Of a stretch of DNA of 64,000 nucleotides, positions 45,244-53,312 are shown piece after piece; position 1 is the first letter of the stretch, and each line of letters begins with the position of its first letter. Both the position numbers and the translations under genes were made by a program. The notes under the pieces are model-generated. The model worked only from the letters and a program-made list of their open reading frames with translations. It ran no database searches and was not told the origin of the DNA. Source of the DNA: Dokdonia sp. (GTDB lineage: Bacteria > Bacteroidota > Bacteroidia > Flavobacteriales > Flavobacteriaceae). The DNA lies in the NCBI GenBank assembly GCA_020630915.1, contig JAHDIF010000003.1, positions 62,001 through 126,000 on the forward strand. The letters are read 5' to 3'.

Positions 45244-47808
45244 TCATTGAATTAGCATAAAACCAGCCCAAAAGTATGGTTCAAATGATTCACTCATTAT
45301 TTTTTGTGTTTTAGTAAAAGCTAACTGAGCATCTTTTGATTGTATTAACTCTTGATAAAAAATACTCATAAATAATTGAGTTTCTTGATCAGGTATCTTC
45401 CATAGGCTGACCAATAGTTGTTGCACTCCTGCAACTTTAAACGCCCTCTGCAGTCCATAGACCCCTTCTAAATTTATTGTTTGGCCAAGACCTGTTTCAC
45501 AGGCAGAAAGGACTAATAAGTCTACATTACTTAAATCAAGAATGGAAGCTTCCATTGCAGTTAATATGCTATTTTGTGATTCATTGGGTGCAAATATTAA
45601 GCCTGAATTCATTAGAGGGTCAATGGAATTTTTAAAGTTTTTAGAAGATTCTCTTTGTAACGGATTGTCAAATACTTTCTTTTCGAATGTCACCAGGCTC
45701 GTTTTGTCACCAGAAAAGAATCCGTGTGTCGCTAAATGAATAATGCTCGATTTTGTGTAACTTTTAAATGAGTCTTTGGTGGCTTCTTTACTAGTGTATA
45801 GACTTACATCACAACTGTCTGTTGATAATAAGAAAGAGGATATTTTCTCAATCTCAGTTTTAGTACCAGGTAAATAAGGCCAGTCGTTATTATACTTAAT
45901 TCCTCCATATAAAGCTGCACTTTTTAATTCTACTTTTGATGAATATTCTTTGAGTCTGGAAGTTGATGTTAATCGAACTATATTAACATTATTCCGAGAG
46001 GATGAGTTTAAATGAAAAAGTGATGAAATTGGGATAGTATTAAGTATTCCAGATGAGCTTATAAATATCTGTTTTGTATTCGGTTGATCTTGTAAAATAG
46101 TTTCAAATAAGGAAGAAAGTGGATTCCAGTCCTTTAAAAGATTATTTATTGAATTGGCAGATTTCTGGTTCATCTGCAAAGCACTCAAATCCCTTTCTTT
46201 TCCTAGTATTTTGAGTTTAGGAAATTCTTTATTAGGTGTTAAAATAAGAGCTGCATAAATGATGTCTGATTTCCAATTATCACCGTCAAAATCCTTAAAA
46301 TTTATTATTTCAATTGCAACTTCATCATCACTTAGCAAACTCTGAATCTGCTTCCAATCTATAATCTTGTCGTTAATATTTATGTTTAGGCTATCTAGAG
46401 TTCTAGCAATTTTCTTTTCTAGGGTATTCGTGTTTTGTTTCAATCTACCAATCTCAACAGTTTCTAAATATTCATTTTTATCGTATAACTTGACTATTGA
46501 TTCATTGGTACTTATCAATTCAGTATAATATTTTTTTAAATTTTCGTTGTTTTGCTGTCTTATGGTTTTTTTAGTATTTCTAGATGCGTCTAGTAAAAGA
46601 TTTTTCCGAAAAAGTATATTGTTGTAAAGCTCCTGTGTGAGTTTATTGTCGTCATTGGAGAATTTTGAGACATACGATGCAAAAACATCAAACGACGTTT
46701 CAAACTTTAGATTGAAAATTAATTTTTCGGCGTCAGAAAGAAAGCTCATTTTTTCGTTCATTGCTCCCCTAATTGAATTCTGTACTTGAATTAAATATTC
46801 TAATGCTAATTGGGTTTGATCAATTTGCCAATATGAAAGAGCTAAATTCTCCGCAACTATAGCATAATTTATGCTATTAAGTCCATGGTTGCGTCGCTCG
46901 AGCGTTAATGATTTTGTTAGATAATCTATAGCCCTTTTATGATTTCCTAGTTTTCTACAAGATTCTGCGAGATTGTTTAATGTTGAGCTTAATTTATAGT
47001 AGTTAAATGATTTTCGACTTTTGTAATAAGAGTATAACTGCTCGTATATCATTAAAGCATCCTGATATTCAGACGAATAAAAATAGATATCGGCTAGGCT
47101 TTCATTAAATGCTAATGATTTATTTAATGGATATTTAAATTGTATTTTTTTTGCTATAGGAATAATTTCCGATAGTAATTTTATTCCTTCCTCCTTCCTA
47201 TTATCTTTCAAGTAAATAAGAGCTAGATTCTTAGAACCAACAACATAGTCTATATCCTTACCGAATCTTTTTTTAGCGAAATTTATTGTTTCAATAAGAA
47301 TTTTTTCAGCCTTTTTGAATTGATTTAGGGAATTGTAAAATGCACCAGCTTTTCCTAAATAAGAATAGTATGTAGTGTTCTCAGGACTGACAACGACCTT
47401 TAATTCTTTAACACCAAGGTCAAAAAAGTTCTCGGCATTTTTATTGTCTCCTCTGCGTGCAAGTAATTCCCCGAGTATAAAAATTGACGCAATATAGGCT
47501 TGAGAATTGTTCGTCTTAATTTGGTGGGATATCTCAACAAATTTTTCTAAATAGTCTATGGCTATGTCAACATTACTTAATCTGACATTTGTAAATCCGG
47601 CAATAAAATATAATTGAGCAGTTCTTTCGTCAAGTTTACCGTAAAGTTTAATGCTCAATGGGATTAATGCACCTACTTTTTCATTTGCTTTTTTGTATTC
47701 TTGAGATTGGAATAGCGAATTGATGTCCTTTACTTTCTTTGAATATTCATATTCTTGTGCCAGAACAAAACTTGGTATTAGTAATAAAAGGAAAAATTTA
47801 GTCATCAC
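45244..47808 (-). CDS. Exported TPR-CHAT protein (caspase-like peptidase)
   Basis: An 854-residue protein with a signal peptide ending near FVLAQ. Residues 20-400 are TPR-like helical repeats (DYLTKSLTLERRNHG, VAENLALSYWQIDQTQLALEYL). The C-terminal CHAT domain shows both catalytic parts: His695 in IIHLATHGFFSG and Cys770 in LLVLSACETGLG, followed by VYGLQRAFKVAGVQQLLVSLW. CHAT proteins are caspase/separase-like cysteine proteases, usually with TPR for target binding. The signal peptide places it in the periplasm or at the surface. It is last in a three-gene operon after FecR-like and CHASE2 proteins, overlapping the FecR-like gene by 11 bases. Confidence 0.88.
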   Translation of the reverse strand: MMTKFFLLLLIPSFVLAQEYEYSKKVKDINSLFQSQEYKKANEKVGALIPLSIKLYGKLDERTAQLYFIAGFTNVRLSNVDIAIDYLEKFVEISHQIKTNNSQAYIASIFILGELLARRGDNKNAENFFDLGVKELKVVVSPENTTYYSYLGKAGAFYNSLNQFKKAEKILIETINFAKKRFGKDIDYVVGSKNLALIYLKDNRKEEGIKLLSEIIPIAKKIQFKYPLNKSLAFNESLADIYFYSSEYQDALMIYEQLYSYYKSRKSFNYYKLSSTLNNLAESCRKLGNHKRAIDYLTKSLTLERRNHGLNSINYAIVAENLALSYWQIDQTQLALEYLIQVQNSIRGAMNEKMSFLSDAEKLIFNLKFETSFDVFASYVSKFSNDDNKLTQELYNNILFRKNLLLDASRNTKKTIRQQNNENLKKYYTELISTNESIVKLYDKNEYLETVEIGRLKQNTNTLEKKIARTLDSLNININDKIIDWKQIQSLLSDDEVAIEIINFKDFDGDNWKSDIIYAALILTPNKEFPKLKILGKERDLSALQMNQKSANSINNLLKDWNPLSSLFETILQDQPNTKQIFISSSGILNTIPISSLFHLNSSSRNNVNIVRLTSTSRLKEYSSKVELKSAALYGGIKYNNDWPYLPGTKTEIEKISSFLLSTDSCDVSLYTSKEATKDSFKSYTKSSIIHLATHGFFSGDKTSLVTFEKKVFDNPLQRESSKNFKNSIDPLMNSGLIFAPNESQNSILTAMEASILDLSNVDLLVLSACETGLGQTINLEGVYGLQRAFKVAGVQQLLVSLWKIPDQETQLFMSIFYQELIQSKDAQLAFTKTQKIMSESFEPYFWAGFMLIQ

Positions 47809-48610
47809 TGAATATTGACGTTATTATATCATCTAAATTAACTCCAAATCCAGGATATCTAAACCTTATAAATTCCATAACAAATTCCTTTTTCAGATTT
47901 TTAGGAATATGGACATCCTCAAAATATTGAAAAAAATTAGCTTTTACCTCTTTACCAGTAATAAATAGGAATTTGATGTTTGAAAATTTTAATGAATTAT
48001 AATTCGTGCTCTTCTTGTATTCAACAAGATTTACACTATAATTTTGACTTGAAATTACACCATGCTTTTTCGTAGTAAAAATGCTAGAATCAAAAAATAA
48101 ATCTCCATCTTGATGTTTTAATATTTTATTTATTTCATTTCCTTTATGATCATAGGATGCATAAATAAAATGAGTCGTACTAAATTTGATATCTGTATTG
48201 TTAGTTCTTAGTTTGAGAGTGTCAACAACTAATATTGACATATTATTATTAAGATAACTAAAACTCGATAAAGACTTCTTTTCTTCCGATCGAGATGCTA
48301 GGTCATCTGTATAGGTAAAATAATCTTTAAGAGTTTTAGCATTAGATTCTCTGTAGCATTTTTCAATTATCAATCTAATTCTTAACGGGTTGTTTAAACG
48401 AACTTGAACATATGAATTTGGTTTATCGAAATTAAAGTCTTCATCGGACTTGACTTTGTCACCTACGCTTAGCGGTTTTGAGCCGCAAAAAACTTTACCC
48501 TTAATTCTCGATATTGTCCAGATCTCTTGTCCAAATGTTGGACTAGAACATAAAATTGGAAGAAAGAAAATAAGAGATATTTTCAAAAATTTAAGTGGCG
48601 TGCTCTTCAT
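47798..48610 (-). CDS. Exported FecR-like protein
   Basis: A 270-residue protein with a signal peptide ending near PTFGQ. The next segment, ISRIKGKVFCGSKPLSVGDKV, has the pattern of the start of a FecR domain (VxGxV, then LxVGDxV). The rest (NSYVQVRLNNPLRIRLII, a serine/lysine-rich part and a mixed C-terminus) is not recognised. FecR domains commonly act outside the cytoplasm in signal transfer. It overlaps the CHASE2-like gene by 20 bases and the CHAT gene by 11 bases, so all three are almost certainly one transcript. The FecR call rests on a short match. Confidence 0.55.
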   Translation of the reverse strand: MKSTPLKFLKISLIFFLPILCSSPTFGQEIWTISRIKGKVFCGSKPLSVGDKVKSDEDFNFDKPNSYVQVRLNNPLRIRLIIEKCYRESNAKTLKDYFTYTDDLASRSEEKKSLSSFSYLNNNMSILVVDTLKLRTNNTDIKFSTTHFIYASYDHKGNEINKILKHQDGDLFFDSSIFTTKKHGVISSQNYSVNLVEYKKSTNYNSLKFSNIKFLFITGKEVKANFFQYFEDVHIPKNLKKEFVMEFIRFRYPGFGVNLDDIITSIFSDD

Positions 48611-49877
48611 ATACTTTAATGAATATTGTTTTTAAATATATTAAAATGCTGAATACGATTGTAGTGCTTAGTATTTCTATATGAATATCATATACTAAAT
48701 AATAGAAGAGACTTACAAAATATAATAGAAAGCCAATTTTAAAAAAGTCAGCAAAAATAAAACTAATGAGCGGGTTGATTGAGTACTTCGATAGGATTTT
48801 GAAAACCTTCGTTGTCTTAACCAATTTATAAATTTTTTCAGACATTTTTTTGTCAAAATCAAAAAAGAAGTATGACACTATGAAGAAGAAAATTAAATAT
48901 AGTGATATAAGAAATGTAAGTGTTATTTTATGATCTGCGTTAAGTAAAGCAAGATAAGAATTGAAGATAATGATGATCCCTGGTATTTTTCCAAACTCAG
49001 TAGGATGTAGATCTTGGTCATTGAAATCCCCTATAAGAACTATCTTATTTTTTGTTAGTTCAACAATATCCTTTTGAGCTAATTTGTTAAAATTTTCCTT
49101 TAAGTCGAAATAGTTAAAATCTAATTGAGCATTATACTTAGGAAAAGGCTTTATTCTTTGATTTAAAATAATTGAATTCCAGGAGATTGCATTATTGTCA
49201 GTAAAATATAATATTCTCTTTCTAATTATGTGATCATTAAGATCCTTATACATTTGAGCAGCTATACTTGGAAATCCTGTGTCATTAATTAGGCTAAATT
49301 TGGTGAATCTATTCGTATAAATGCTCTTATTGAATGAGGCATAGCCAAACTTAACAGGCCATTTGTCTTGATTATGAACTTTAGATGTCTGGGTTGTAGG
49401 AATTAATAGCGGACTACTGAGTTGCATCGCTTCACGTAATATAGCATCATTGGGGGTTTTATAAATTGAATCAAGATTGATATCAAGTAAAATATACTTA
49501 GGGCTTTTACCCATCAAAACTAATGCCTTAGCAATTTCCGCTCGATCTGTAACGGCTATGTTACCATTTTCAATATGTAGATTTGGATCATAACTTGTAA
49601 TTAATTCTTTTGAGTGAGAAACATTTATGCAAACAATTGAATCTTTGTACTCATCATAAAAATTTTTATTCTTTTCAAAATTTTTGAAATAGTAAGCAGT
49701 CTTAGCCAATAATTCTTCTTCTGCCTGAGAAGCTATCGGGTTTAGAGACAAATTATAATTTAGTATAAGTAGTATAGAAGGAATAATGATAGAACAAATT
49801 AATAGAATAATTCGCTTTCTGAGTTTAGATCGTCGTTGCTTCTTTCGTTTCTTACTTTTGCCCTTACTTTTGGTCAT
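48591..49877 (-). CDS. CHASE2-domain membrane protein without cytoplasmic output domain
   Basis: A 428-residue protein. A very basic N-terminus (KSKGKSKKRKKQRRSKLRKR) precedes a membrane helix at about 24-44. An external domain of about 270 residues follows, with CHASE2-like parts: DSIVCINVSH, YILLDINLDS, NKIVLIGDFNDQDLHPTEFG and IPGIIIIFNSYLALL. Three more membrane helices come after it (ITLTFLISLYLIFFFIVSYF, KIGFLLYFVSLFYYL, STTIVFSILIYLKTIF). CHASE2 is an external sensor usually joined to kinases or cyclases, but here no output domain follows. The partner may be the FecR-like and CHAT proteins made from the same transcript. Confidence 0.7.
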   Translation of the reverse strand: MTKSKGKSKKRKKQRRSKLRKRIILLICSIIIPSILLILNYNLSLNPIASQAEEELLAKTAYYFKNFEKNKNFYDEYKDSIVCINVSHSKELITSYDPNLHIENGNIAVTDRAEIAKALVLMGKSPKYILLDINLDSIYKTPNDAILREAMQLSSPLLIPTTQTSKVHNQDKWPVKFGYASFNKSIYTNRFTKFSLINDTGFPSIAAQMYKDLNDHIIRKRILYFTDNNAISWNSIILNQRIKPFPKYNAQLDFNYFDLKENFNKLAQKDIVELTKNKIVLIGDFNDQDLHPTEFGKIPGIIIIFNSYLALLNADHKITLTFLISLYLIFFFIVSYFFFDFDKKMSEKIYKLVKTTKVFKILSKYSINPLISFIFADFFKIGFLLYFVSLFYYLVYDIHIEILSTTIVFSILIYLKTIFIKVYEEHAT

Positions 49878-49989
49878 TTGTTGTTATATTATTTATAATG
49901 CTGCGCTCTTAACATTGTATGCTTTGACAAAGTAAACACCTACTATTGTATTTTTTAGTTATTGAGCATTGGTTATTTAAAGAAATTAT

Positions 49990-50994
49990 CTACTGTGCCT
50001 TCTCCAAAATATGTATAAACTCTAAAGTTTTGTTTGCTGTGTGGTTTCTATTTTCAGTTTTATCAGCCTTGAACCTTTGATATTCTTTAATAGCGACATC
50101 GTATTGACCATATTTTGACATAATCTGCTTTAATTCTTGTGAGGACATCAGACCTTCATTATTGTAACTTAAAAAGATGTATTTAAAGTTGGCATGTTTA
50201 ATTAGTTCTTCAAACTCTTCACTTACAAATGCGCGACTACAATATTTGGACCTTTTATATTCTCTCAAGTCAGTTTTTCCTTTAGGTTTAAAAGAATCAT
50301 ATTTGGCAATGGTGTTTAAAATATGATAATTTGAACCATATTGTCTAGAATTATATGGCGGGTCTAGATATAAAATATCTCCTTCAATTCTCTTGATGAG
50401 TTCGTTACTGTCCTCATTAAATACGCGGTGTGAATTAATCGTTGTTAAAAATGTTGCGGGCTTGTATTCTAATTCTTTTTGTGCTGATTTCTTTAGTTTC
50501 TTTAAATATGCTCCATAAACAGAAGCAGTATTTGCTACTTTATCAGCACTTTCAATTAAACTTGTTAAAAGAAAGAAGTAAACATCATCTGAAATCTGTT
50601 TTTCAGTTTTAAGTTCGAGTATTTTAGTTCGAATTCCATCAATTAGTAGTCCATTTCTATCAGAGAAATACTGTCTGTCAGTTTTCCCTCCCTTACAGTA
50701 ATTGTTATAAATAAATCCATCCTCGCGTTCAAGAGATTTCAATTCTTCTATATAGTAATCGCCTTTTTCGAGTAGCTTATGATTACCAATGTAATTTCTA
50801 TTTAAGACGTAGCTGTAATATTCAAAATCATTACTTATTACCTCTCTGACATCAATCTTGAAGCTTCTGCCTACTATTCCCGTTCCTGCAAATAAGTCGC
50901 AAAATACTTTTTCAGATAAATTTTTTCCGACGACATCTTGTACAGTTCTTTTTATGAAACTTGACAGTTTATTCTTGGAACCTATATAGTTCAT
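49990..50994 (-). CDS. D12-class DNA N6-adenine methyltransferase, solitary
   Basis: A 334-residue methylase of the Dam/D12 type. The SAM-binding motif I is CDLFAGTGIVGRSF and the catalytic motif IV is LYLDPPYNSRQYG. The frame is open to 51024, but ATG 50994 (MNYIGSKNKLSSFIKR) matches the family start, with the NYIGSK element that binds SAM. No restriction endonuclease gene is adjacent. It sits at the right edge of the accessory island, next to the 15-bp repeat. It might protect the element or alter gene expression. Recognition sequence not predictable. Confidence 0.88.
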   Translation of the reverse strand: MNYIGSKNKLSSFIKRTVQDVVGKNLSEKVFCDLFAGTGIVGRSFKIDVREVISNDFEYYSYVLNRNYIGNHKLLEKGDYYIEELKSLEREDGFIYNNYCKGGKTDRQYFSDRNGLLIDGIRTKILELKTEKQISDDVYFFLLTSLIESADKVANTASVYGAYLKKLKKSAQKELEYKPATFLTTINSHRVFNEDSNELIKRIEGDILYLDPPYNSRQYGSNYHILNTIAKYDSFKPKGKTDLREYKRSKYCSRAFVSEEFEELIKHANFKYIFLSYNNEGLMSSQELKQIMSKYGQYDVAIKEYQRFKADKTENRNHTANKTLEFIHILEKAQ

Positions 50995-51184
50995 TATTAT
51001 TCTAGTTGTGATATTAATAGTCACTAAACAGTCAGAACGGACTGAGTAAAATGTATTGTATTGTCGACGATAATGTTTCTAAACTGACTTATACCGTGTC
51101 CTCTTAAATAAATTCTTACTTCATCATTATAACTATTTGATATATAATGCAATAGTTTATTGTAGTTTAGTATATTTTACGATG

Positions 51185-51199
51185 CTACTTCCCAATACA
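51185..51199 (+). repeat. Right copy of 15-bp direct repeat flanking the island
   Basis: Identical to 26015-26029 and in the same orientation. Seven of the bases further right (ATTTATA at 51210-51216) also recur near the left copy. The surroundings otherwise differ, as expected for two recombination sites rather than a recent duplication. Confidence 0.5.
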
Positions 51200-51243
51200 A
51201 TATGTGTCATTTATAGATGCAATAGGTGATGAGGAAGGATGAA

Positions 51244-51262
51244 GTGTACTAAAGGTGTACTA
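51244..51262 (+). repeat. GTGTACTA tandem repeat, right site
   Basis: Two identical 8-base units start at 51244 and 51255, one helical turn apart and 45 bases after the 15-bp repeat. The left site has GGTACAA units in matching position and spacing. The shared layout is the main reason to treat the two gaps as related sites. Confidence 0.4.
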
Positions 51263-51386
51263 GTTTGTTTTCTTTTCTCTATTTTTAATAAGCTTAGATT
51301 GAAAAAAGGAAAGTTTTATAAATAAATATATGCATTATATAGCGTACGACGTTTATAAAGGCACTATTTAAAAATTTGACGTATTC

Positions 51387-52517
51387 TCACTTCAACACAT
51401 TCCCCAACTCAAACATTGGTAAATACATTGAAATAAGGATTACAGCAACTAAAACCCCAACAATAAGAATAATAACCGGTTCTAGTAGAGTAGAGAACAT
51501 TTTAGACTTACGTATGACCTCTGTATTATATTGCTCCTTGAGTTTGTCAAAAACGTACTCAGTTTGATTTGTTTCTTCAGCCACGCGCACTAAAGCTATC
51601 ATTTTTGCATCAAAGAAAGATTGAGCTTCAAGACTTTTACTTAGGCTAGTACCTTTCTGCATGTCTTTTTCAACAGAATCTAGCACAATTTTTAAGGGAG
51701 AAAAAGAAATCATCTCCTTTGCTAAGTGAATGCTCTGTGGAATAGAGACTTTGGAATTAACCAATAAAGAAACCGCTTGTGTAAACCTGGCAATATTGGA
51801 AGTTTTTATAAACGACCCAATTAGGGGCATTTTTAACAGCAATCGATCTTTCAGGTTACGATATGCGACTTGTTTATTGAGGAAAGGTTGTAAGATTCCA
51901 AATAAGATCAGAATTCCTAAAATTATCCACCCATAGGATCCTAACCATTCTGATACGGACATGACAATTTCAGTTATTCTTGGAAGATCTACGTTATTTT
52001 GATTAAACACATCCTTGAACATTGGTACCACAAATCGTAACATAAAGATCACTGCAAGGAAAGCAGTGATCAACACAATTATAGGGTATGTTAATGCGCT
52101 TGTAACATTGCGGCGCTGTTCATTTTTTCTGGTGTAAAAATCTGCAAGAGAACCTGTCACTTTTTCTAAAGAGCCACTTTCTTCTCCTATTCTAACAGAG
52201 TGAGACTCATAAACTGTAAATTTCTTATCAGCTCTTAAAATGTCTGAAAAAGTACTACCTGCAACAATTTTGGCACTCAGTTCTTCAAAAAAGGAAGCAT
52301 CCTCTTTCTTTTTTTGAGAAGTTGCTATAAGAGACAAGGCATCTTTTAGACGTATTCCCGAAGTAAGTAGGACACTTAATTCTGTATAAAATTGTTCTTT
52401 CTTCTTGGAATTAAATGCACTACCAAAAAGACGAATTTCTTTTTTAAGAAGATCATCTACATTGGAACTCTCTTTAGGAGGAGCTTTCACTTTGGTTTTT
52501 CCAACTTTTAATCCCAT
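51387..52517 (-). CDS. gspF: Type II secretion/type IV pilus inner-membrane platform protein
   Basis: A 376-residue GspF/PilC protein, the inner-membrane platform of the pseudopilus assembly machine. Two copies of the T2SSF domain are visible: QFYTELSVLLTSGIRLKDAL to SVRIGEESGSLEKVTGSLAD, then ARFTQAVSLLVNSKVSIPQSI to ALVRVAEETNQTEYVFDKL. Membrane helices lie after each (VLITAFLAVIFMLRFVVPMF; PVIILIVGVLVAVILISMYLPMF). It is the last gene of the 13-gene operon and overlaps the preceding pseudopilin gene by 10 bases. Confidence 0.93.
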   Translation of the reverse strand: MGLKVGKTKVKAPPKESSNVDDLLKKEIRLFGSAFNSKKKEQFYTELSVLLTSGIRLKDALSLIATSQKKKEDASFFEELSAKIVAGSTFSDILRADKKFTVYESHSVRIGEESGSLEKVTGSLADFYTRKNEQRRNVTSALTYPIIVLITAFLAVIFMLRFVVPMFKDVFNQNNVDLPRITEIVMSVSEWLGSYGWIILGILILFGILQPFLNKQVAYRNLKDRLLLKMPLIGSFIKTSNIARFTQAVSLLVNSKVSIPQSIHLAKEMISFSPLKIVLDSVEKDMQKGTSLSKSLEAQSFFDAKMIALVRVAEETNQTEYVFDKLKEQYNTEVIRKSKMFSTLLEPVIILIVGVLVAVILISMYLPMFELGNVLK

Positions 52518-52984
52518 TGAGAAGTCATATTAGTTAGCGCATCCGTTTCTCTAGACACAAATATAAGGGCTTTCATTCCTCCTTTGTCGGAGATAAGTTT
52601 AAGACCATCAATAGGGCCAGATAAAACAGGTTCTCCCTTCTGAAATATGTTAGACTGAGAAATTCCTACAGCGATTGTATCTGTATTACGAATTATGGCT
52701 GTAGCATCCCATTGATATATAATGGTTTGTTCTGGTTTGGTAATAATTAGCTGGTCTTCGTTAGGATTCCAAATAATGGTTTGTGAACTATTAAAATCAA
52801 TGGAGAGACGTTGCTTCAGTTTCAAAACCTCAGATTTATATATGTAGCTATCTTTCATAGCATTATACTGCTTCATGATTAGTGTAAGTACCGAAAAGGC
52901 AATACCAACAACAATTGCTGTAATCACAAGGACTATTAGCACCTCACTTAATGTAAAAGCTGGTATTTTTTTATTGCTGTTCAT
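52508..52984 (-). CDS. Minor pseudopilin (GspJ-like)
   Basis: A 158-residue prepilin-like protein. The short leader NSNKKIPA is followed by FTLSEVLIVLVITAIVVGIA, with Phe at +1 and Glu at +5 after the cleavage site, so it is a proper substrate for a prepilin peptidase. The globular part contains SSQTIIWNPNEDQLIITKPEQ and has the size of minor pseudopilins. The GspJ label rests on position after the GspI-like gene and before gspF, not on sequence. It overlaps both neighbours. Confidence 0.8.
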   Translation of the reverse strand: MNSNKKIPAFTLSEVLIVLVITAIVVGIAFSVLTLIMKQYNAMKDSYIYKSEVLKLKQRLSIDFNSSQTIIWNPNEDQLIITKPEQTIIYQWDATAIIRNTDTIAVGISQSNIFQKGEPVLSGPIDGLKLISDKGGMKALIFVSRETDALTNMTSQWD

Positions 52985-53312
52985 TGATGGATTCTATCGT
53001 AATCACTTTAGTTGTTTTCTTGTGCTTTCCTTCAATTACTAGATAGGATATTTGCGTTCGAGATTCTTTCTCTAGTGTAATGGTATATTCTTTATAATCT
53101 TCTGCATACGGAAGTTGTATTTGTTTATTGTTATAGAAATACTGCAACTCTTCCATTCTATTTTGTACTCCAAAGGTGTCATTGTACACCACATTCTTAA
53201 ATGTCTTGTTTAGTATAAGACTAGAAACTACAAAAACTATAATAATAATACTTGTAGCAACGAGTGTTTCCATTAGCGTAGATGCCTTTAATTTTCTTTT
53301 CAAAACACCCAT
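52971..53312 (-). CDS. Minor pseudopilin (GspI-like)
   Basis: A 113-residue prepilin-like protein with leader GVLKRKLKA then STLMETLVATSIIIIVFVVS, where Glu is at +5 and Ser replaces the usual Phe at +1. The short globular part (EELQYFYNNKQIQLPYAEDY) matches small GspI-type pseudopilins, which cap the pseudopilus with GspJ and GspK. It overlaps its upstream neighbour by 13 bases and its downstream neighbour by 14. The type assignment is by size and order. Confidence 0.75.
   Translation of the reverse strand: MGVLKRKLKASTLMETLVATSIIIIVFVVSSLILNKTFKNVVYNDTFGVQNRMEELQYFYNNKQIQLPYAEDYKEYTITLEKESRTQISYLVIEGKHKKTTKVITIESINEQQ

Larger units (their letters stand above)
50995..51386. other. Intergenic region at the right edge of the accessory island
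   Basis: The 392-base gap between the methylase and gspF genes has no credible gene. It contains the second copy of CTACTTCCCAATACA at 51185-51199 and two copies of GTGTACTA at 51244-51251 and 51255-51262, 11 bases apart. The promoter for the methylase gene should lie in its left part; no clear consensus was placed. Confidence 0.6.
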
